Source of the DNA: Monosporascus cannonballus
Lineage: Eukaryota; Ascomycota; Sordariomycetes; Xylariales
DNA: 64,000 nt
Assembly: GCA_004154925.1 (NCBI GenBank)
Contig: QJNS01000099.1
Span: 1-64,000, forward strand
Reading direction: 5' to 3'
The position numbers were made by a program, and so were the translations under genes. The notes under the pieces were generated by a model. The model was not told the DNA's origin. It did no database searches and was given only the letters and a program-made list of their open reading frames with translations. This document shows positions 1 through 12,209 of this stretch, piece by piece (position 1 is the first letter of the stretch; each line of letters starts with the position of its first letter).

Positions 1-1813
1 GCAGCAAATACTTAAATGTACATAGTCTAAAAAGGGGGAGTTGGATCATTCCTTCAAAGGCCCATTCAATGGTCTCGTGCAGCAGACCGTCACCTTTTCT
101 TCCTCCCCATGGCCTTTTTCCAAGGCCGTATGATTCAACTAAGGTGTTAATGCCGTGCATTGCAGCTAATCAAAAATTATGGACAAGCTCCCTTGGCGTA
201 GGGGATCTCGTGAGCTTCTCAACGATCTTTGGTTTGGGTGAAAGAGACCTCAGTGGCCTCCTTTGATTGCTACTATCCGGCTAAAAGAGCTGGAAGACCA
301 TGGGGCTCCCAGATGGGCAGCCTCATTACACGCCCCTTTGCAATTCATCCTTTGCTAGGACGACAATTAGACGCCTGACGGCTCCTTGTAGAGCGCTTCC
401 AGTCAACGTCGATAGTCCCGTGGCCTCCTATAGAACACTACCGAAATTTCCCTGCCCACTCCCACTTGTCTCACCGACAGGGCACTCATCTTTGCACGGC
501 GAAGCTCGCAGGTAGGTATCGGTCTTGATGGCAGGCGGGTATGCGAGGGGAGTTTTATTCGATGTTAAAAGCGAGAGCAATCTGCAGCTGAGGCGGGTGC
601 GAGGCTGCTGGATGTGTCTTATGGCGAGAGATTGTATCCCTCGTATGGTATGGTAGGTCTCGGTTTGAGACCGGGTCCCTCGTTATACCAGGGCGAGGGA
701 TGGTAACGGGAGGTGCGGGAATAGTATAGGCCTGTGAAAGACACATACGTAAGTAAATAGTCATACGGCTATCGGGCTTCTAGGAGATGGTGGGATCAGG
801 GGTTAGGGGGCGTATTAGGCGTGTGAGGATCAAGAACTTGGCTGGACGGGAATAAAGGGTATTGCCATTCAGAACCGAGGATGTCATGCTTATAAGTATG
901 TAGCAACCTTCACGTAGAAAACCGTTAAGGCGCAAAGCCTGCTTCTCTTATCCAACTTCCCCTTCAGCCAGTTTCTGAACAGGCCAGCAAGTAGAGGCAG
1001 TCTCCTCAGGACAAGGAATCTCCTTTTCACATATAGGGATATAGCCTTACGGCATGATTGGAACATGGTGATATGCCAGAAGCAATGTATTGCTTTCTTA
1101 TGGTGTGAGACTTCGGCAACTGTGGGAGTCGTCCATTGTTGACTCGAGGCGGGTACAACATGTATTCATACTTCCACGGCGGGTGCAATGAGAATTCATA
1201 CGTGAGGTGGGGGGCAACATACACCTAGCACTCCCAAGGCGAGCATTATGAAGATTCGTACTTGAGGCGGATACAATGAACATTTATACTGCAGGGGAGA
1301 GCAAGCGATATTTTCACTCCAAGGCGAGTGGCCTCATGTATCTAGGGACCGTTTTAGCCTCACTTGCCATTTATAATTTATGGAAACACGGCCTATCCTT
1401 GACTTGTACTATGATCTGTTTGAATTGATGGTGTTTTCAATAGCGAGCAGTTGATAATAACTCTATTTCCTTTCCCTTCCTTTTCATCATTTCATGTATG
1501 GTTGCCAGGAGCATTTCTCCAGCAATAAATCAAACCCGGCGTCTGAACCGGCTTCCGTCATATTGCTTGGAACATTGATCGGGAGTCTAAATGGTGCAAC
1601 AATGTAGGTGAATATGGATCAGCGAGCTTGTGCCATTGCGAAAGGTGTAATAACGGCCTTTTGCGTACGTTTATAGAAACTCTGAAGCAAATCGGCGGTT
1701 GCAGGTTGACGGTGTCTTCCCACGCGATACCACTCTGGCCGCACCTGCTGTTCAGGCCTGACTCGAATGTGGCCCCATAACGAGATATTCTAGGGGTCCC
1801 TTCCAAACACACC
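1..1813. other. Gene-free flank with decayed tandem repeats
   Basis: Moderate-GC sequence downstream of the 2EXR gene. I see no coding segment with recognisable protein features; the open frames are short and of poor composition. The only structure is a degraded tandem array at about 1148-1335, listed separately. Confidence 0.5.
1148..1335. repeat. Degenerate minisatellite, period about 29-31 bp
   Basis: About six or seven diverged units each start with GGCGGGTRCAA-like sequence followed by an AT-richer part such as ATTCATAC (starts near 1148, 1178, 1207, 1238, 1266, 1296 and 1322). Unit lengths vary, so the array is old. A similar GC-led, about 30-bp array lies on the other side of the 2EXR gene. 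Confidence 0.55.
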
Positions 1814-3004
1814 TTAGCCTCCGAATGGGTCGACCACGAGCTTGACCGTCACGGCTCGAGCAGGCTGCAAGTTCTGGAAGAGGTCCTCTGCCTCTGCCTT
1901 CAGGGCGTCTCCGCCAGCGTCGAGATCGCAGGCGCAATCAAAGCTTCCGAACACGTTCGTAGTCTGCTTTGGGTGTTTGCCAACGAAGTGATCATAAGCC
2001 ATGAAGCCGTCATCGTCAAGGTTGGCACCATCCCAGAAGGAGGGCCGACCATGCTTGCAGTTAGGGTCAGATGAGATGACGAGGTACAGGACGCGAAGGG
2101 ACGTGAATCGGGCCAGGCATTCTCTCTCGAACTCGGTAAGGTGGTGGTGGTGGTGATGGCCGCCGGGGACCCGCGGCCACGGAGCTGCCTTCCTCAGCGC
2201 GAGCTTCTGGATGCTGTATGCCCACGAGCGATTAGGGGCGGTCAGAGTGCGCGCATTCAACGCGGAAGCGAGACATGCGAATGCTCCGGCCAACTGCAGG
2301 TTGTCGCTGGCGAAGAAAAACACGTCCTTGTTGAAGTCAGCCCAGAACCATGTTCGCGACCGGAGGCCAAATGAGGGGAGCTTAGTGCCGTCCCAGATGT
2401 TCACGAAGCCTCCCTTCTCCAAGTCCGGTGTATGAGTCTCGCCGCTCAGCCGAATGTAGCTACGGGGCTCGAAGATCTGGTCGCCAGCGATGTTCAGGGC
2501 TCTGGGGTCCCTCGCGCGCTCCTTGTCCTTGACGGACAGGTTCCTGAAGAACTTTCCGGTCTTCGTGTCGAGGGCGCCGTAGGTGTGAACACGGCGGTGC
2601 AGGCCGAAGTAGTGACGGATCTTCTTGAAATTGGCCTTGTGCTCATCCCAGATCACTAAGCACAGAGTGAAGTCAGCGAAAAGTTCGGAAAACGGAATAA
2701 GAATGATTAGCACGCCCATTCCACCGTTATTCTGCAAGAAGAGAAACGGAAATATCTTATTATGGATATTAGGGCGCTGAGGGATCACTTACTCTGCTGG
2801 ATTTCCGGCGGCAACCCGCAGAACAGGTGGAATACCGGATCGGGCACTGTGCCTTTCTCCCACTTCGGTACCAACTTCGCAGCGCAGGGGAGGAACCGGG
2901 TGGGTCGCTCGGCGAGGTCGGCCTGCGCAGGCCTATCTTTTCCGTTAGAATATTGCCCGAAAGATATATCATTTGCGTCTGAATACTCACTGTTCGGTGG
3001 CCAT
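1814..3004 (-). CDS. 2EXR domain-containing protein (331 aa, three exons)
   Basis: Spliced gene, complement(join(1814..2655, 2793..2932, 2991..3004)), total 996 nt. The ATG at 3004-3002 opens a 14-nt first exon. Intron 1 (58 nt) has GTGAGT, a TTCTAAC branch site and TAG; intron 2 (137 nt) has GTAAGT and TTAG. Splicing restores the motif FHLFCGLPPEIQQMIWD (residues 39-55), the hallmark of the fungal 2EXR (F-box-like) family; a later segment, WADFNKDVFFF (156-166), matches the family's aromatic/acidic block. The molecular role of 2EXR proteins is not established. Residues 218-223 are six consecutive histidines. The frame is open throughout, without RIP-type stops. The intron 1 acceptor was chosen because only it keeps the frame; the nearby GCGCAG would shift it. 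Confidence 0.85.
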
Positions 3005-3209
3005 GTTGATGACTCTGTAGCCGAGGAGAAGGCGCGGGACTGAATCTACAGTGTGCTCCGGAGAGTAGACGGAAATGAATCCGGAAGAGGATGGAAGAGG
3101 ATTTGGTTGACAAAAGGGATGGAGAAATTCTTTTGTGGGATGGAAATATGAAACATGAAAGAAAGCCCAAGCTGTACAAGGTGAAAGGTGTTGCTCAAAC
3201 AAACTGGAT

Positions 3210-3345
3210 GCTATGCGAGTATAGGGGGCGAGGGGCAGCACATTATGCGGGTAGGGAGCGAGGGGCATCACACCATGCGAAAATAGGGTCGGTGCCGTTA
3301 TGTGACCAGGAAGTGAGGTGTACGCCATCATATGGGACTATGGAG
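3210..3345. repeat. Degenerate tandem repeat, period about 30 bp
   Basis: Successive units begin ATGCGAGTATAGG, ATGCGGGTAGGG, ATGCGAAAATAGGG and ATGTGACCAGG and share the core GCGAGGGGCA. Three to five diverged copies. Confidence 0.5.
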
Positions 3346-3667
3346 GGCATGAGCCGCCCCGTAAGTCAAGGGGCACGACAATGGAGTTCCGAGGATATAG
3401 GTGCAACGACTCGTAGGTAGGCATAGGAGGACACGTACCAGGAGACCAGCTGGAGTGAAAGTCGAATCGTGGATCAAGAATGCCCGCTACTGTAGACTTT
3501 TTGCACCAGTTGGGGTTTGGGACTGAACATAGGATGAAGGGAGAAGAATCAAATGCTGAACAAGGAAACGTGAGCGGAGTGAGGCGAGGATACGGAGGTG
3601 GAAATAACAGCCACGAATGAGGCAGACAAGGGGCGGTGACCAGAGACGTTAGCAGGATTCAAGGTGG

Positions 3668-3702
3668 ATGTAAACGAGGGACATAGACGAGGGACATAGA
3701 CG
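3668..3702. repeat. Short tandem repeat GACGAGGGACATA
   Basis: Two to three near-perfect copies of a roughly 14-bp unit (ACGAGGGACATAG) in direct tandem. Confidence 0.7.
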
Positions 3703-3939
3703 AGAGGTGTCTACGAAGAGTAGGAGAGTTGTGGACGATGACGGGTAAAAGGACAAGGGAATATTATGATGTTGCACAAGAATATAGAGGAGAAGGCTTA
3801 CCAGAATAGTAATAGACAGAGAGATTAACAGAAACAGGGAAAATAATGAGGCGTCAACTAAGAGCAGAGGTAAGCTTGGAATGTTAGTACCAAGTGCTAA
3901 CTGGGACGTTAGGGGAAATTCTGAAACAAAAAAGTATAG

Positions 3940-4455
3940 GCGAGTGCAAAGCTTGCGGTAAAAGGGGCAGGTGCAAGCCCGGGGTAAAAGGGCGCTTGCC
4001 GACCTGGAATAAATGGGCGGGCGCAGGGCCGGTGGTAAAAGGGGCGAGTGCAGAAAACTAAGTATTAAGGCAGAGTGCCAGACAGAAAAATAAGGACGGG
4101 CACTAGTTAGAGAGAATGGAGGCTGGTAATAGACAGAAACGTAGGGACAGAACTAGACGAGAAAACTAGTTGTGTGGTTTAAGAGTGCTAGAGTAGGAGG
4201 ATAAGGGACGTCTGCTAGGAAGGGAAAAACGGTGCGAGCGTATACACAGGATAGGGCTAATACTAGATGAGAGCTTATAGGAAAGGTTTTACACAGTGTC
4301 AGTAATAGAAACGGAATAAGGGCGAGTGTTAGACATGACGCGTGCTAGACAGAGAAAATGAGGGCATATCCTAGAGAGAGCAGGTGCTAGAATGAGGTCC
4401 AATGGACAAGGGCTGGGTTTAAGAGATCGGGGCGAGGGTTAGATGTAAGGATATA
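3940..4455. repeat. Long degenerate minisatellite, period about 25 bp
   Basis: Around twenty diverged units resemble GGCGAGTGCTAGACAGAAAA followed by TAAG. Well-preserved units are near 3942, 3966, 4014, 4043, 4304-4330 and 4350. The first third is richer in GGTAAAAGGGGC, the later part in GTGCTAGACAGA. It lies about 0.9-1.4 kb upstream of the 2EXR start. Confidence 0.6.
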
Positions 4456-5284
4456 GACAATAACCATGGAAGGTAAATAAGTGTCCGCAATCTTAAAAAG
4501 GTGCAGTATTAGCCCTCTTAAACTTTCTGGGTGCGGCTCATATCTAATACTGGATGTTCTACCGCGACGGAGCCAGAATCCAACTTATGAGATGTGAACT
4601 TACAGGCCAAGGTGCCATCTGATGATAGATGCGTCTGGTACCATGGAATGAGAGTATTCAGCAGTTCTCCGAGTTGGAAGGCAGGCAAGCGAATCATGAC
4701 TCCGCTGGACCATCAGAAAAAGAAGAGGAGGCCCTTAGAATAGGTCTAGGGCGGAGGTATGAACCAGGTTACCTTGTTGATTCATGTCAGCATCAGCACA
4801 TACTTAATTTGAACTCTTTATCTCTTATGCACCAGATATCCCAGGTGTCAACCTGAATGCCGATGTAGTTCGCCACAACGAACAGACATCCCGTTGAGCT
4901 GAAAGTCCCATGAACCAAATGGCAAATGCCAATAATGTTAATACCTAACCTTCCTAGGAAGCTGCATTGCGGTTATGGGCTAGCATCGAGTCTGAATAGT
5001 GCCGAACAATGTGAGGCCCCATACTATGGCGGGACACTATCAATTCTCATAGCCAGGTTAAAATATGGCTTATATTGTCGATATATTCTATTCTGTCGAC
5101 AATGCCTCACCGTCAGGCATGCTCCTGTCTAGAGGAGTCGTGAAAGAAAAAGGGGCAGTCAAGTTCTTGGTGGTATGAAACGCTTAAATATCAAATTATG
5201 TCGTGGATATATAAAGGTTAATGAAAAAACGATTTTGCTAAAGTAAACAAATAATCATCTAATACTAAAATTTAAGTTTGCATC

Positions 5285-5327
5285 TGTAATAAACCTGTAA
5301 TATATCTCATCTAGAGGTATAAGCAGT
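5285..5327 (+). mobile_element. 5' end of an LTR of family F, truncated
   Basis: About 43 nt starting TGTAATAAACCTGTAATATA match the first 42 nt of solo LTR F (24623 onward; TGTAACGAACC...GAGCAGT) with RIP-type differences and a 1-nt indel. The match stops at GCAGT, exactly where the end of the minus-strand element A begins. The rest of this LTR is not found on the far side of element A. Confidence 0.6.
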
Positions 5328-8300
5328 TATGACGGCTAAAAGTTTAACCAACTATTAAATCTAAGTCGTACGAGTTTATGTTAGCAGGAGTATCGTGGAA
5401 ATCTGAGCAATAAAAATAACTTCGTTACGTCTCGTAATACTAAGAGTATCTTGGGTAACGAAATTATATTATAAGCTAATATTATCTAAATTACGATAGT
5501 AATGAACGTATTATATTTGCTGATCCTTTTCTGTTTTTTTTTCTGCTGGATTATTGTGATTTCGTAATGTTTTAATAATCTCGACTTTTGTAAATTTCGC
5601 AAGATCTTAATAATTTTATTCCGTAACCCTTTTTCTAATACTTTAGTTTTTTTAATTATTTCTGGATTTTTGGATGAAAAAAGTTTAATAATAAAATCCA
5701 TAGTAATTAAGTCATAGTCGTTCTATAACTGGTAGTGGTTGAAATTTTCTATAGAGTTTATATTGTCATACTTTGATTTTGCTATATATATTATAATTTT
5801 TTTCGAACTTTTTAAATTATTGTTTTTATCTTAAAAAATAATATATACGTTAAAGTCGTTTTAGGATTTTGTAATTCTTTAAGTGTTTATATAGCTGATG
5901 TTTATATATATTTCGTATTAAATCTTTGTACTATTCTTCTAGAATTTGTATTTTGTTTGTTTTTTTTAGTTTTTTTTTTAGAAAACCGTCGTTATACTAC
6001 TGGATTTTCTAATATATATTAATAGATATTGGTCGAATTGTCGCAATTTGTTATAGGTATAAATGTTCTTTTATAGTAATATCAAAAATTATATAGCTAA
6101 TTTTGATTAATTTTTTTCAAGATTTAGTTATTTATATAAAGCATTAGCTTTGCCGTTTTCTGAGCCCTTTTTATAGATAATAACGAAGTCGAAATTTGAT
6201 AATTGTTTTGTATATTTTAATTATCGTTTTATAAATTTTTTAATCGTAGTAAAACGAGCAAGATTTTGATAATTTGTATAAATTTTAACCGAATAAAGGT
6301 TTTCTTTAAGGAAATATCTGAACTTTTTAAAAACTATAACGTTGGTTATAAACTTTTTATCTGGAATACTCTAATTAAATTCGGTTTTTTTAAAATTTAT
6401 ATAAAAAATATTATAAGGCGTAATTTGCTTTAATTAATTTGTTATCCGATTATTACTGTTAATACATAACTCGAAATGTCGATTTTTAATTTAACGGAAC
6501 GAATTAAATCATATATAATTAATCTTAATTCGTTAATAATTATATTCTTAATTTTTGAAAATGCTTTTTTTATTTTAAACATTTATTTAAACCTTTTAGT
6601 CTTCCGAAATTAATTAAAAGTATAATTATTTTATTAAAGTTTCGACTAAAATTCTTGTAATAATTAGCGAATTTAAAAAAATACCTGTACTTTTTTAACC
6701 GTGGTTAACGTTTGTTATTTTATAATTATAGCGACTTTTTTAAGATTTATTTTAATATCTCTTAAAATAATAATATATCTTAAATATTTTACTTTTTAGA
6801 TATAAAATTAATTCTTTTTTGTGTTAATTAATAATTTTATATTTTATAAAGTTTGAAAACCTTTACAAATGTATTTTGAATATGTTTTTCCTATTTTCGA
6901 CAAAATCAAAATGTTATTAAAGTAATATATAATAAAAATATCGAAATATTTTCGTAATATATAATTTATTATTTCTTAAAAAGCTACTAGCACGTTCGTA
7001 AATTTTATTAATATAATCAAATACTTAAATCATTCGTATTTCGTTTTAAAAACTATTTTTTATTTATATTCTTTTTTAATTTTGATAAAGATATATTTAT
7101 TTTTAAAGTTAAATATAGTAAATCATTAAGTTCCGTAAAATCGGTTTTTAAGTTTTATAATTAAAGGTAATAATATTCGATTTTTAATCATAATATCGTT
7201 TAATTGTTAATAGATAACTATAAATCGCAGTTTTTCTTTTTTTAGTATAAAAAATATTAGATATTTTATTAATAATTTCCAAGGTCGAATTTAACCTTTT
7301 TGTAACCGCCTTTTTAAATATTTTTAACAGCGTATAATTTATTTTCGTTAAAGTTTGTCGAAAATTCTTTAAAAATTATTTTATAATTTTATTTATTATA
7401 TTTTAATAATTTCGTATAGAATTCCTTTTTAAAGAATTACATATATTAAAGGCATTGTAATAGTATGTTTATTAAAGTTTTTAATTTTTTAATTTATAAT
7501 TTTAAATTGTTAATTAGTTGTCCTAATTTCGCCTTAATATTAATAATAATACGTCGTATTCGTTTGATATTCGTTTTTTTTTATATTTTGTTTTTTTAGG
7601 TAGTAAAATATTTGTTGTATTTTTATACCTATATTCATCGTTATTTTCGATCGAATATTAAGATCTTATATTTTTATTATTTATCGCCGAAAAATAAGGT
7701 AAAAGTTATCTGGCTAGTTTTTTTATCGATTAAGATTTTATATTAGTGTATTTATCGTCATCTGAAAACTATGTCGTAATTTCTAAGTAAAATAATGTCG
7801 AAAGTTATTGTTTAATATTATTTTTAAATATTAATCTCGAAATAATTAATTTTATATACGATTTCTTTTATTGTAAATAAATTTTTAACTTTTTGTATTC
7901 GTAGTTATATAAGATTTTAACTTGTATTTCTATAATAGTTTAAGCTTATTAACTATATTCGATATAATGTAATTTCTGTCTAGAGTTTTGCAATTTATTA
8001 TTGCAGTATACTAGTATGTTTTAATTTGTATATTTAAGATAACAAAGTTATTAACGAGCTTTGTCGTTATATTTAAAGTTTTTTTTAGGAATTTTTCTCA
8101 AGTTCTTTAAGTTTTGTTATTTTTACGGCTTTTTATAAGTATTGTTTTTCTTTTAAATTTTATTTAAATTTGTCGAATTTTGTTTGTATTTTTATATAAT
8201 ATATTATTATAATTATTGTTATTATCGACATATTTCTTTTTTAAATTATATTAAATATTTTTAACTTTGCTGTATTTTTTGCCTTATCTAGGAAATTGTT

Positions 8301-9271
8301 TTTTGTATAATATATAATATCTTAGTAATTTTGTATATAATTTATCGTTTTTATTATTTTTAGTTCGGTTTAAAACTTACAATTTTTATAATATATACGT
8401 GTAATTAGTTAGTAAATATATTATTTTTATAATTAAAATATTTTTATTTACGATAATAAATAAAGTATATTTTATCATATATATTGGATTTTTAAGGTAT
8501 ATAATTCTAATTTAATTCTAATATTTTGTAATTATTTTTTAAAGCGATTTATTATTTTTACAACTCTTTTTAAGTTAGTTTCTAGTTTTTTTGTATTTTT
8601 TAATTAGATTTTTTATTATAGTAGGCCTGGTACGTATTTGTCTCCGATTATATTCATGGTTTTGTCGTTATTTATTGGATTGTTTTTTAAGTACAGAGTT
8701 TTATTTATTTTATCGTGATTTTTTAAATGTTTGATATTTAAAGGTTTTATATCTCATTTTTCGGTAATTAAAGCATTATATTTAGCTTTAATTTTTTTTG
8801 AACCGTATTTAGGTCTATAAGTCCCGGTACTGTACTATGTGAGGTAAATAATACGTTGTGTTTTTTTCTCTAGTTAGTCGATTTGTCTTCGTATTTTGAA
8901 ATGTATTATTTTTTATACGTTATTCGTATAACTTATTATTAATTTTGATAGCTTCGATAATATATTAATTTTAGGTTTTAGATTTTAAAAATTTAATAAT
9001 TGTATTTTTACAGTTATTTGTAAGTCTTTATAATATATATTAATTAAATTGTTATTTTTATCGTCGAGGTTTTTTACTTTAGTTATAAAGTTTTCAAAAT
9101 TAACAACGTATTTCGAAATAAACTTTTTTTACTATAATTATAAGATTTATTATATTACCCTTTGTTTTTTATTTGGGTTTTCGAAATTAACCTTTAACCT
9201 TTTTTTAAAAAAAATTTATATACAAAATCTTGATAATTTTTTAAATCGGTTTCGGCGTTTTCCAGATAAAC
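5328..9271 (-). mobile_element. Element A: RIP-degraded Ty3/Gypsy relic, minus strand (left part)
   Basis: T-rich on the plus strand, hence A-rich in its own sense. The LTR 3' end lies at 5328 (TATGACGG, from TGTGACGG on the plus strand) and is followed by the shared LTR 3' domain, including the ATTACGAGACGTAAC hairpin near 5426-5440. On the minus strand a recognisable reverse-transcriptase stretch reads through about 7010-6890 with multiple frame breaks. An integrase core start, MDFIIKL, lies at 5701-5681. The roughly 1.2-kb distance between the two equals that in element E. Almost nothing of the integrase after that point remains before the LTR, so a large internal deletion is inferred. The element continues at 16174-16804 and 30054-30180. 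Confidence 0.7.
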
Positions 9272-9459
9272 TGTGATGGGGCTGTATGGAGCCCTATTAT
9301 GGAGCACCGGACAAACGCCGGTACTAAGCAGCACTAGCGCAGCGCCTTATATGCGAACATACATAACTGTATTTTCATTTTTCCTTTTTTTTTTCATTTT
9401 AACTAAAAAATTAATTTTTTAGTAACTGATTACAAACCGCTTAGGTAAAGCTTTATATA
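9272..9459 (+). repeat. 5' LTR of element B
   Basis: Begins TGTGATGGGGCTGTATGG and ends TTTATATA, aligned to TTTTACA of the intact copy. Contains the short inverted repeat ACCGG/CCGGT. Sister copies: 15982-16168 and the solo LTR at 55704-55890. Confidence 0.9.
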
Positions 9460-11999
9460 TATTTTTTAACTTATTATTTAGCAAAACAAAAAACGTTTAG
9501 AATTAGATATTAAAATTTTCGAACGTTTTTTAAAGGGCCTAATAAAAGGCCTTTATCGATCAAAAGCTACAAAGGATATTTAGCGTTATAATAAAAATCT
9601 TAATAAGTTCGATAACGGCTATAAAATAACGTATAAATTACCAATTTAAGAAAAATAAAAAAAAGGTAACCTAATTCCGTAAGCATATAAAAGCATAATA
9701 TAAAGTAAATAAAAAATTAATATAAACGGCCGAATAACTTAAAAACGGCTTAATTACTTAACAAAAATTTATTATTTAATTACAAATTCGGAACATAATA
9801 ACCTTAATAAATACCGATTTTTTTTCGACTTAATAACGATCAAAAACGTAATTAGGCCATTTTACAAAAACGGTTCGAATAACCGAATTAATAACAGGAG
9901 CTAAGCGGAAGCCGTTATCTTGGCCGGAAAAGTTCGATAGGATAAAAAAAAGTTCTCCGAATAATACGTATTTATAACTTATAAATTCGAAATAAACGTT
10001 ATTTTCGTAAAAATAATTCGTAAATAATTTTACGTTATATACGAAAAATTCGAAGCTAATATATAATATATGGTTATTATTTATTATATTACCGAAAACC
10101 GAAATAATATTTATAATTCCGTTAATTTTCTTTAAATATTATACGAATAATATAATAATCGATATAAGAAAAGAAAAGTAATCGAACGTTTTCGAAATTT
10201 AAGATAAGTTAATAATACGAAATTTTCGTTATTTTATTTTTTATTCGAAAAAACGTTAATAAACGTAAAAAGAATTACTTAATTAACGGAAATAAAATTT
10301 ACGTTTTTAAAAAAATATTAAATAGAAAATGTACTTAAATTTTAATTTTATTTTTTTAAAACTTATAACATATAAGTAAATAAAGTAATAAAAATTACCG
10401 AACGCCTTAAAGAAATAATGCGGCAAAAAAACGAATAATTTTTTAATAAGTTAATCGGATAATAATAACCAAATAAAAAATAACTTAAATAATACTATAA
10501 GCATAACGGATATTTCGGCAATAAAACGGCAAAAACAAAAATTATAAATTTTATTTTTAATGCCAAAATAAGACGTACGATAAATAATTTAAGAAAAATA
10601 AAACGTTCGTAAAATAAAAGGCTTTTATTTACGTTATGGGCGTTTTAATTATAAGGCGAACCGTTACTCGTTTTTACTAGTAAAAAAATTATAGGAAAAT
10701 ATTAATTCGTTAAAAACGTATAAAAACAAAAGGTCGGAATTTAAAAGCGAAAAAGGAAAAAAGTAATTTCTGAATATCGGCGCGTTCGAAAACGAAAAGC
10801 AACCCAGGCCAAAATAAAAATCGTAAAATAAAATATAAATAACATTTTATTTATTATCGCTATATATATTAAATAAAAAAATTTGTAAAAAGTTTTGTTA
10901 ATTAAGAATATAAATATTTTGCCGTAATAAATAAGACGTTCGTAAAACGCTTACGGTTATCGCGTATTTTAATAAAATTATGCGGACTAAAAGATTTTCG
11001 AAAAAAGAGCCGATAATAACAAGAAAAATTTAAGAAAATAATATATATAAAAATAAATATCGACGGTTTCAAAATCAGAACATTTCCATATATTATTAAT
11101 AACCTTAATTACTTCTTAATTTTGAGAAAGTTTTGAATAAAATATTACAATATCGTATATGTAATACAAAACTACCTTTTAACGGTAAACGCAGCAAATT
11201 ATATAAAGGTTTACAAAAAAATACGAAACTTAAAAAAATAATATACGAATAACTTTCGAAACGAAAAAAATTTTAATTACTACTTTCGGGGGAGAATTTC
11301 GGAAAATAAAAAAGATTAAAAGAACCAAATAAGAAATTTAGTTATTTTTAATTATTTTAGCCGATATTAATAAGGTATTAACGTTTAAGAAAAAATAAAG
11401 GTTAACGAAAAGTTTTCGTTTAAATTAAAAACGTTTCGAAAACTGTTCGACAAAAAATTAAATAATGTTTTATCCTTATTTTACCCCAAAATAAATTATG
11501 CAATTTTATTACGTAAAAACGCAATAAAAAAGAAAATACCAATATTATGAAAGCCTTTATATAATATAATTAAAAAAGAATTATTAACCTTAAAAAAAAA
11601 CCTTAACGAAACTTTTAAATAAAAAGTATATCCGCGTAAACAATTTGCCTATAAAAGTTCCCGTTTTATTTATAAAGAAATCTGAAAAAAATTATATTTC
11701 TATTACCATTATTAGGCGTTAAATATAATAATCGAAAAAGACCGTTACTTTTTACTCTTTATTTCGGAAATCTTAAAATTATTTTTTTACGCCAAGTGAT
11801 TTACGAAAATAAACGTCCGAATAACGTTTTATAAAATCAGAATTAAGGAAAAAATAAATAAAAAATGGTATTCCGAATGCGTTTTGGCTTATATAAATAA
11901 CTGGTAATATCGTTCGACTTACATAAGATTTTTATAACCTTTTAGCAATACGTTAACAGGGTTTTAAAAAAGTACTTTAACGTTTTTTGCTTAGCGTAT

Positions 12000-12209
12000 A
12001 TGGATAATATTCTTATTTTTTTCGGATTTAAAAAGGATTATATGCAAAAAATAAAAAAGGTCCTAAGCTACTTGGAAAAAGCGGATTTAAGTCTGGATAT
12101 TTCCAAATACGAATTTGCCGTAAAAACGATAAAATATCTTAAATTTATTATAAATGCCAAAAAAGGAATACGAATAAACTTCGAGAAATTACGCGCGATT
12201 AAAAAGTGA
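12000..12209 (+). pseudogene. Reverse-transcriptase core fragment of element B
   Basis: The longest open stretch of element B's pol. It starts MDNILIFFGF, a mutated (Y)LDDILIFS catalytic box with the second Asp replaced by Asn (GAT/GAC to AAT). It continues with the conserved CEF-like (here KYEF) and LKFIINAKKGIRIN segments that follow the RT active site in Ty3/Gypsy pol. Frame is lost on both sides. The catalytic change means it cannot be active. Confidence 0.75.

Larger units (their letters stand above)
3005..5284. other. Intergenic region with tandem repeats, upstream of the 2EXR gene
   Basis: No gene recognised. Purine-rich on the plus strand and filled with short degenerate tandem repeats (3210-3300, 3668-3702, 3940-4455; listed separately). 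An inverted repeat lies at 5006-5110. Composition drops sharply to AT-rich after about 5150, which marks the edge of the transposon block. Confidence 0.5.

Noticed and set aside
2132..2152. Hexahistidine as vector or tag contamination
   Set aside because: It sits in the middle of a spliced fungal gene, with no vector sequence nearby; simple-repeat origin is sufficient.
2141..2659. Plus-strand open frames opposite the 2EXR gene
   Set aside because: Mirror frames of a GC-rich coding exon; the minus-strand reading has family motifs and proper introns.
5486..5701. 71-aa minus-strand open frame as a real small gene
   Set aside because: It begins with the integrase motif of element A and lies in RIP-mutated sequence; it is a fragment of pol.
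9049..9276. 75-aa plus-strand open frame
   Set aside because: Antisense to element A's coding strand and ending at the LTR of element B; Phe/Leu/Tyr-rich composition typical of AT-rich noise.
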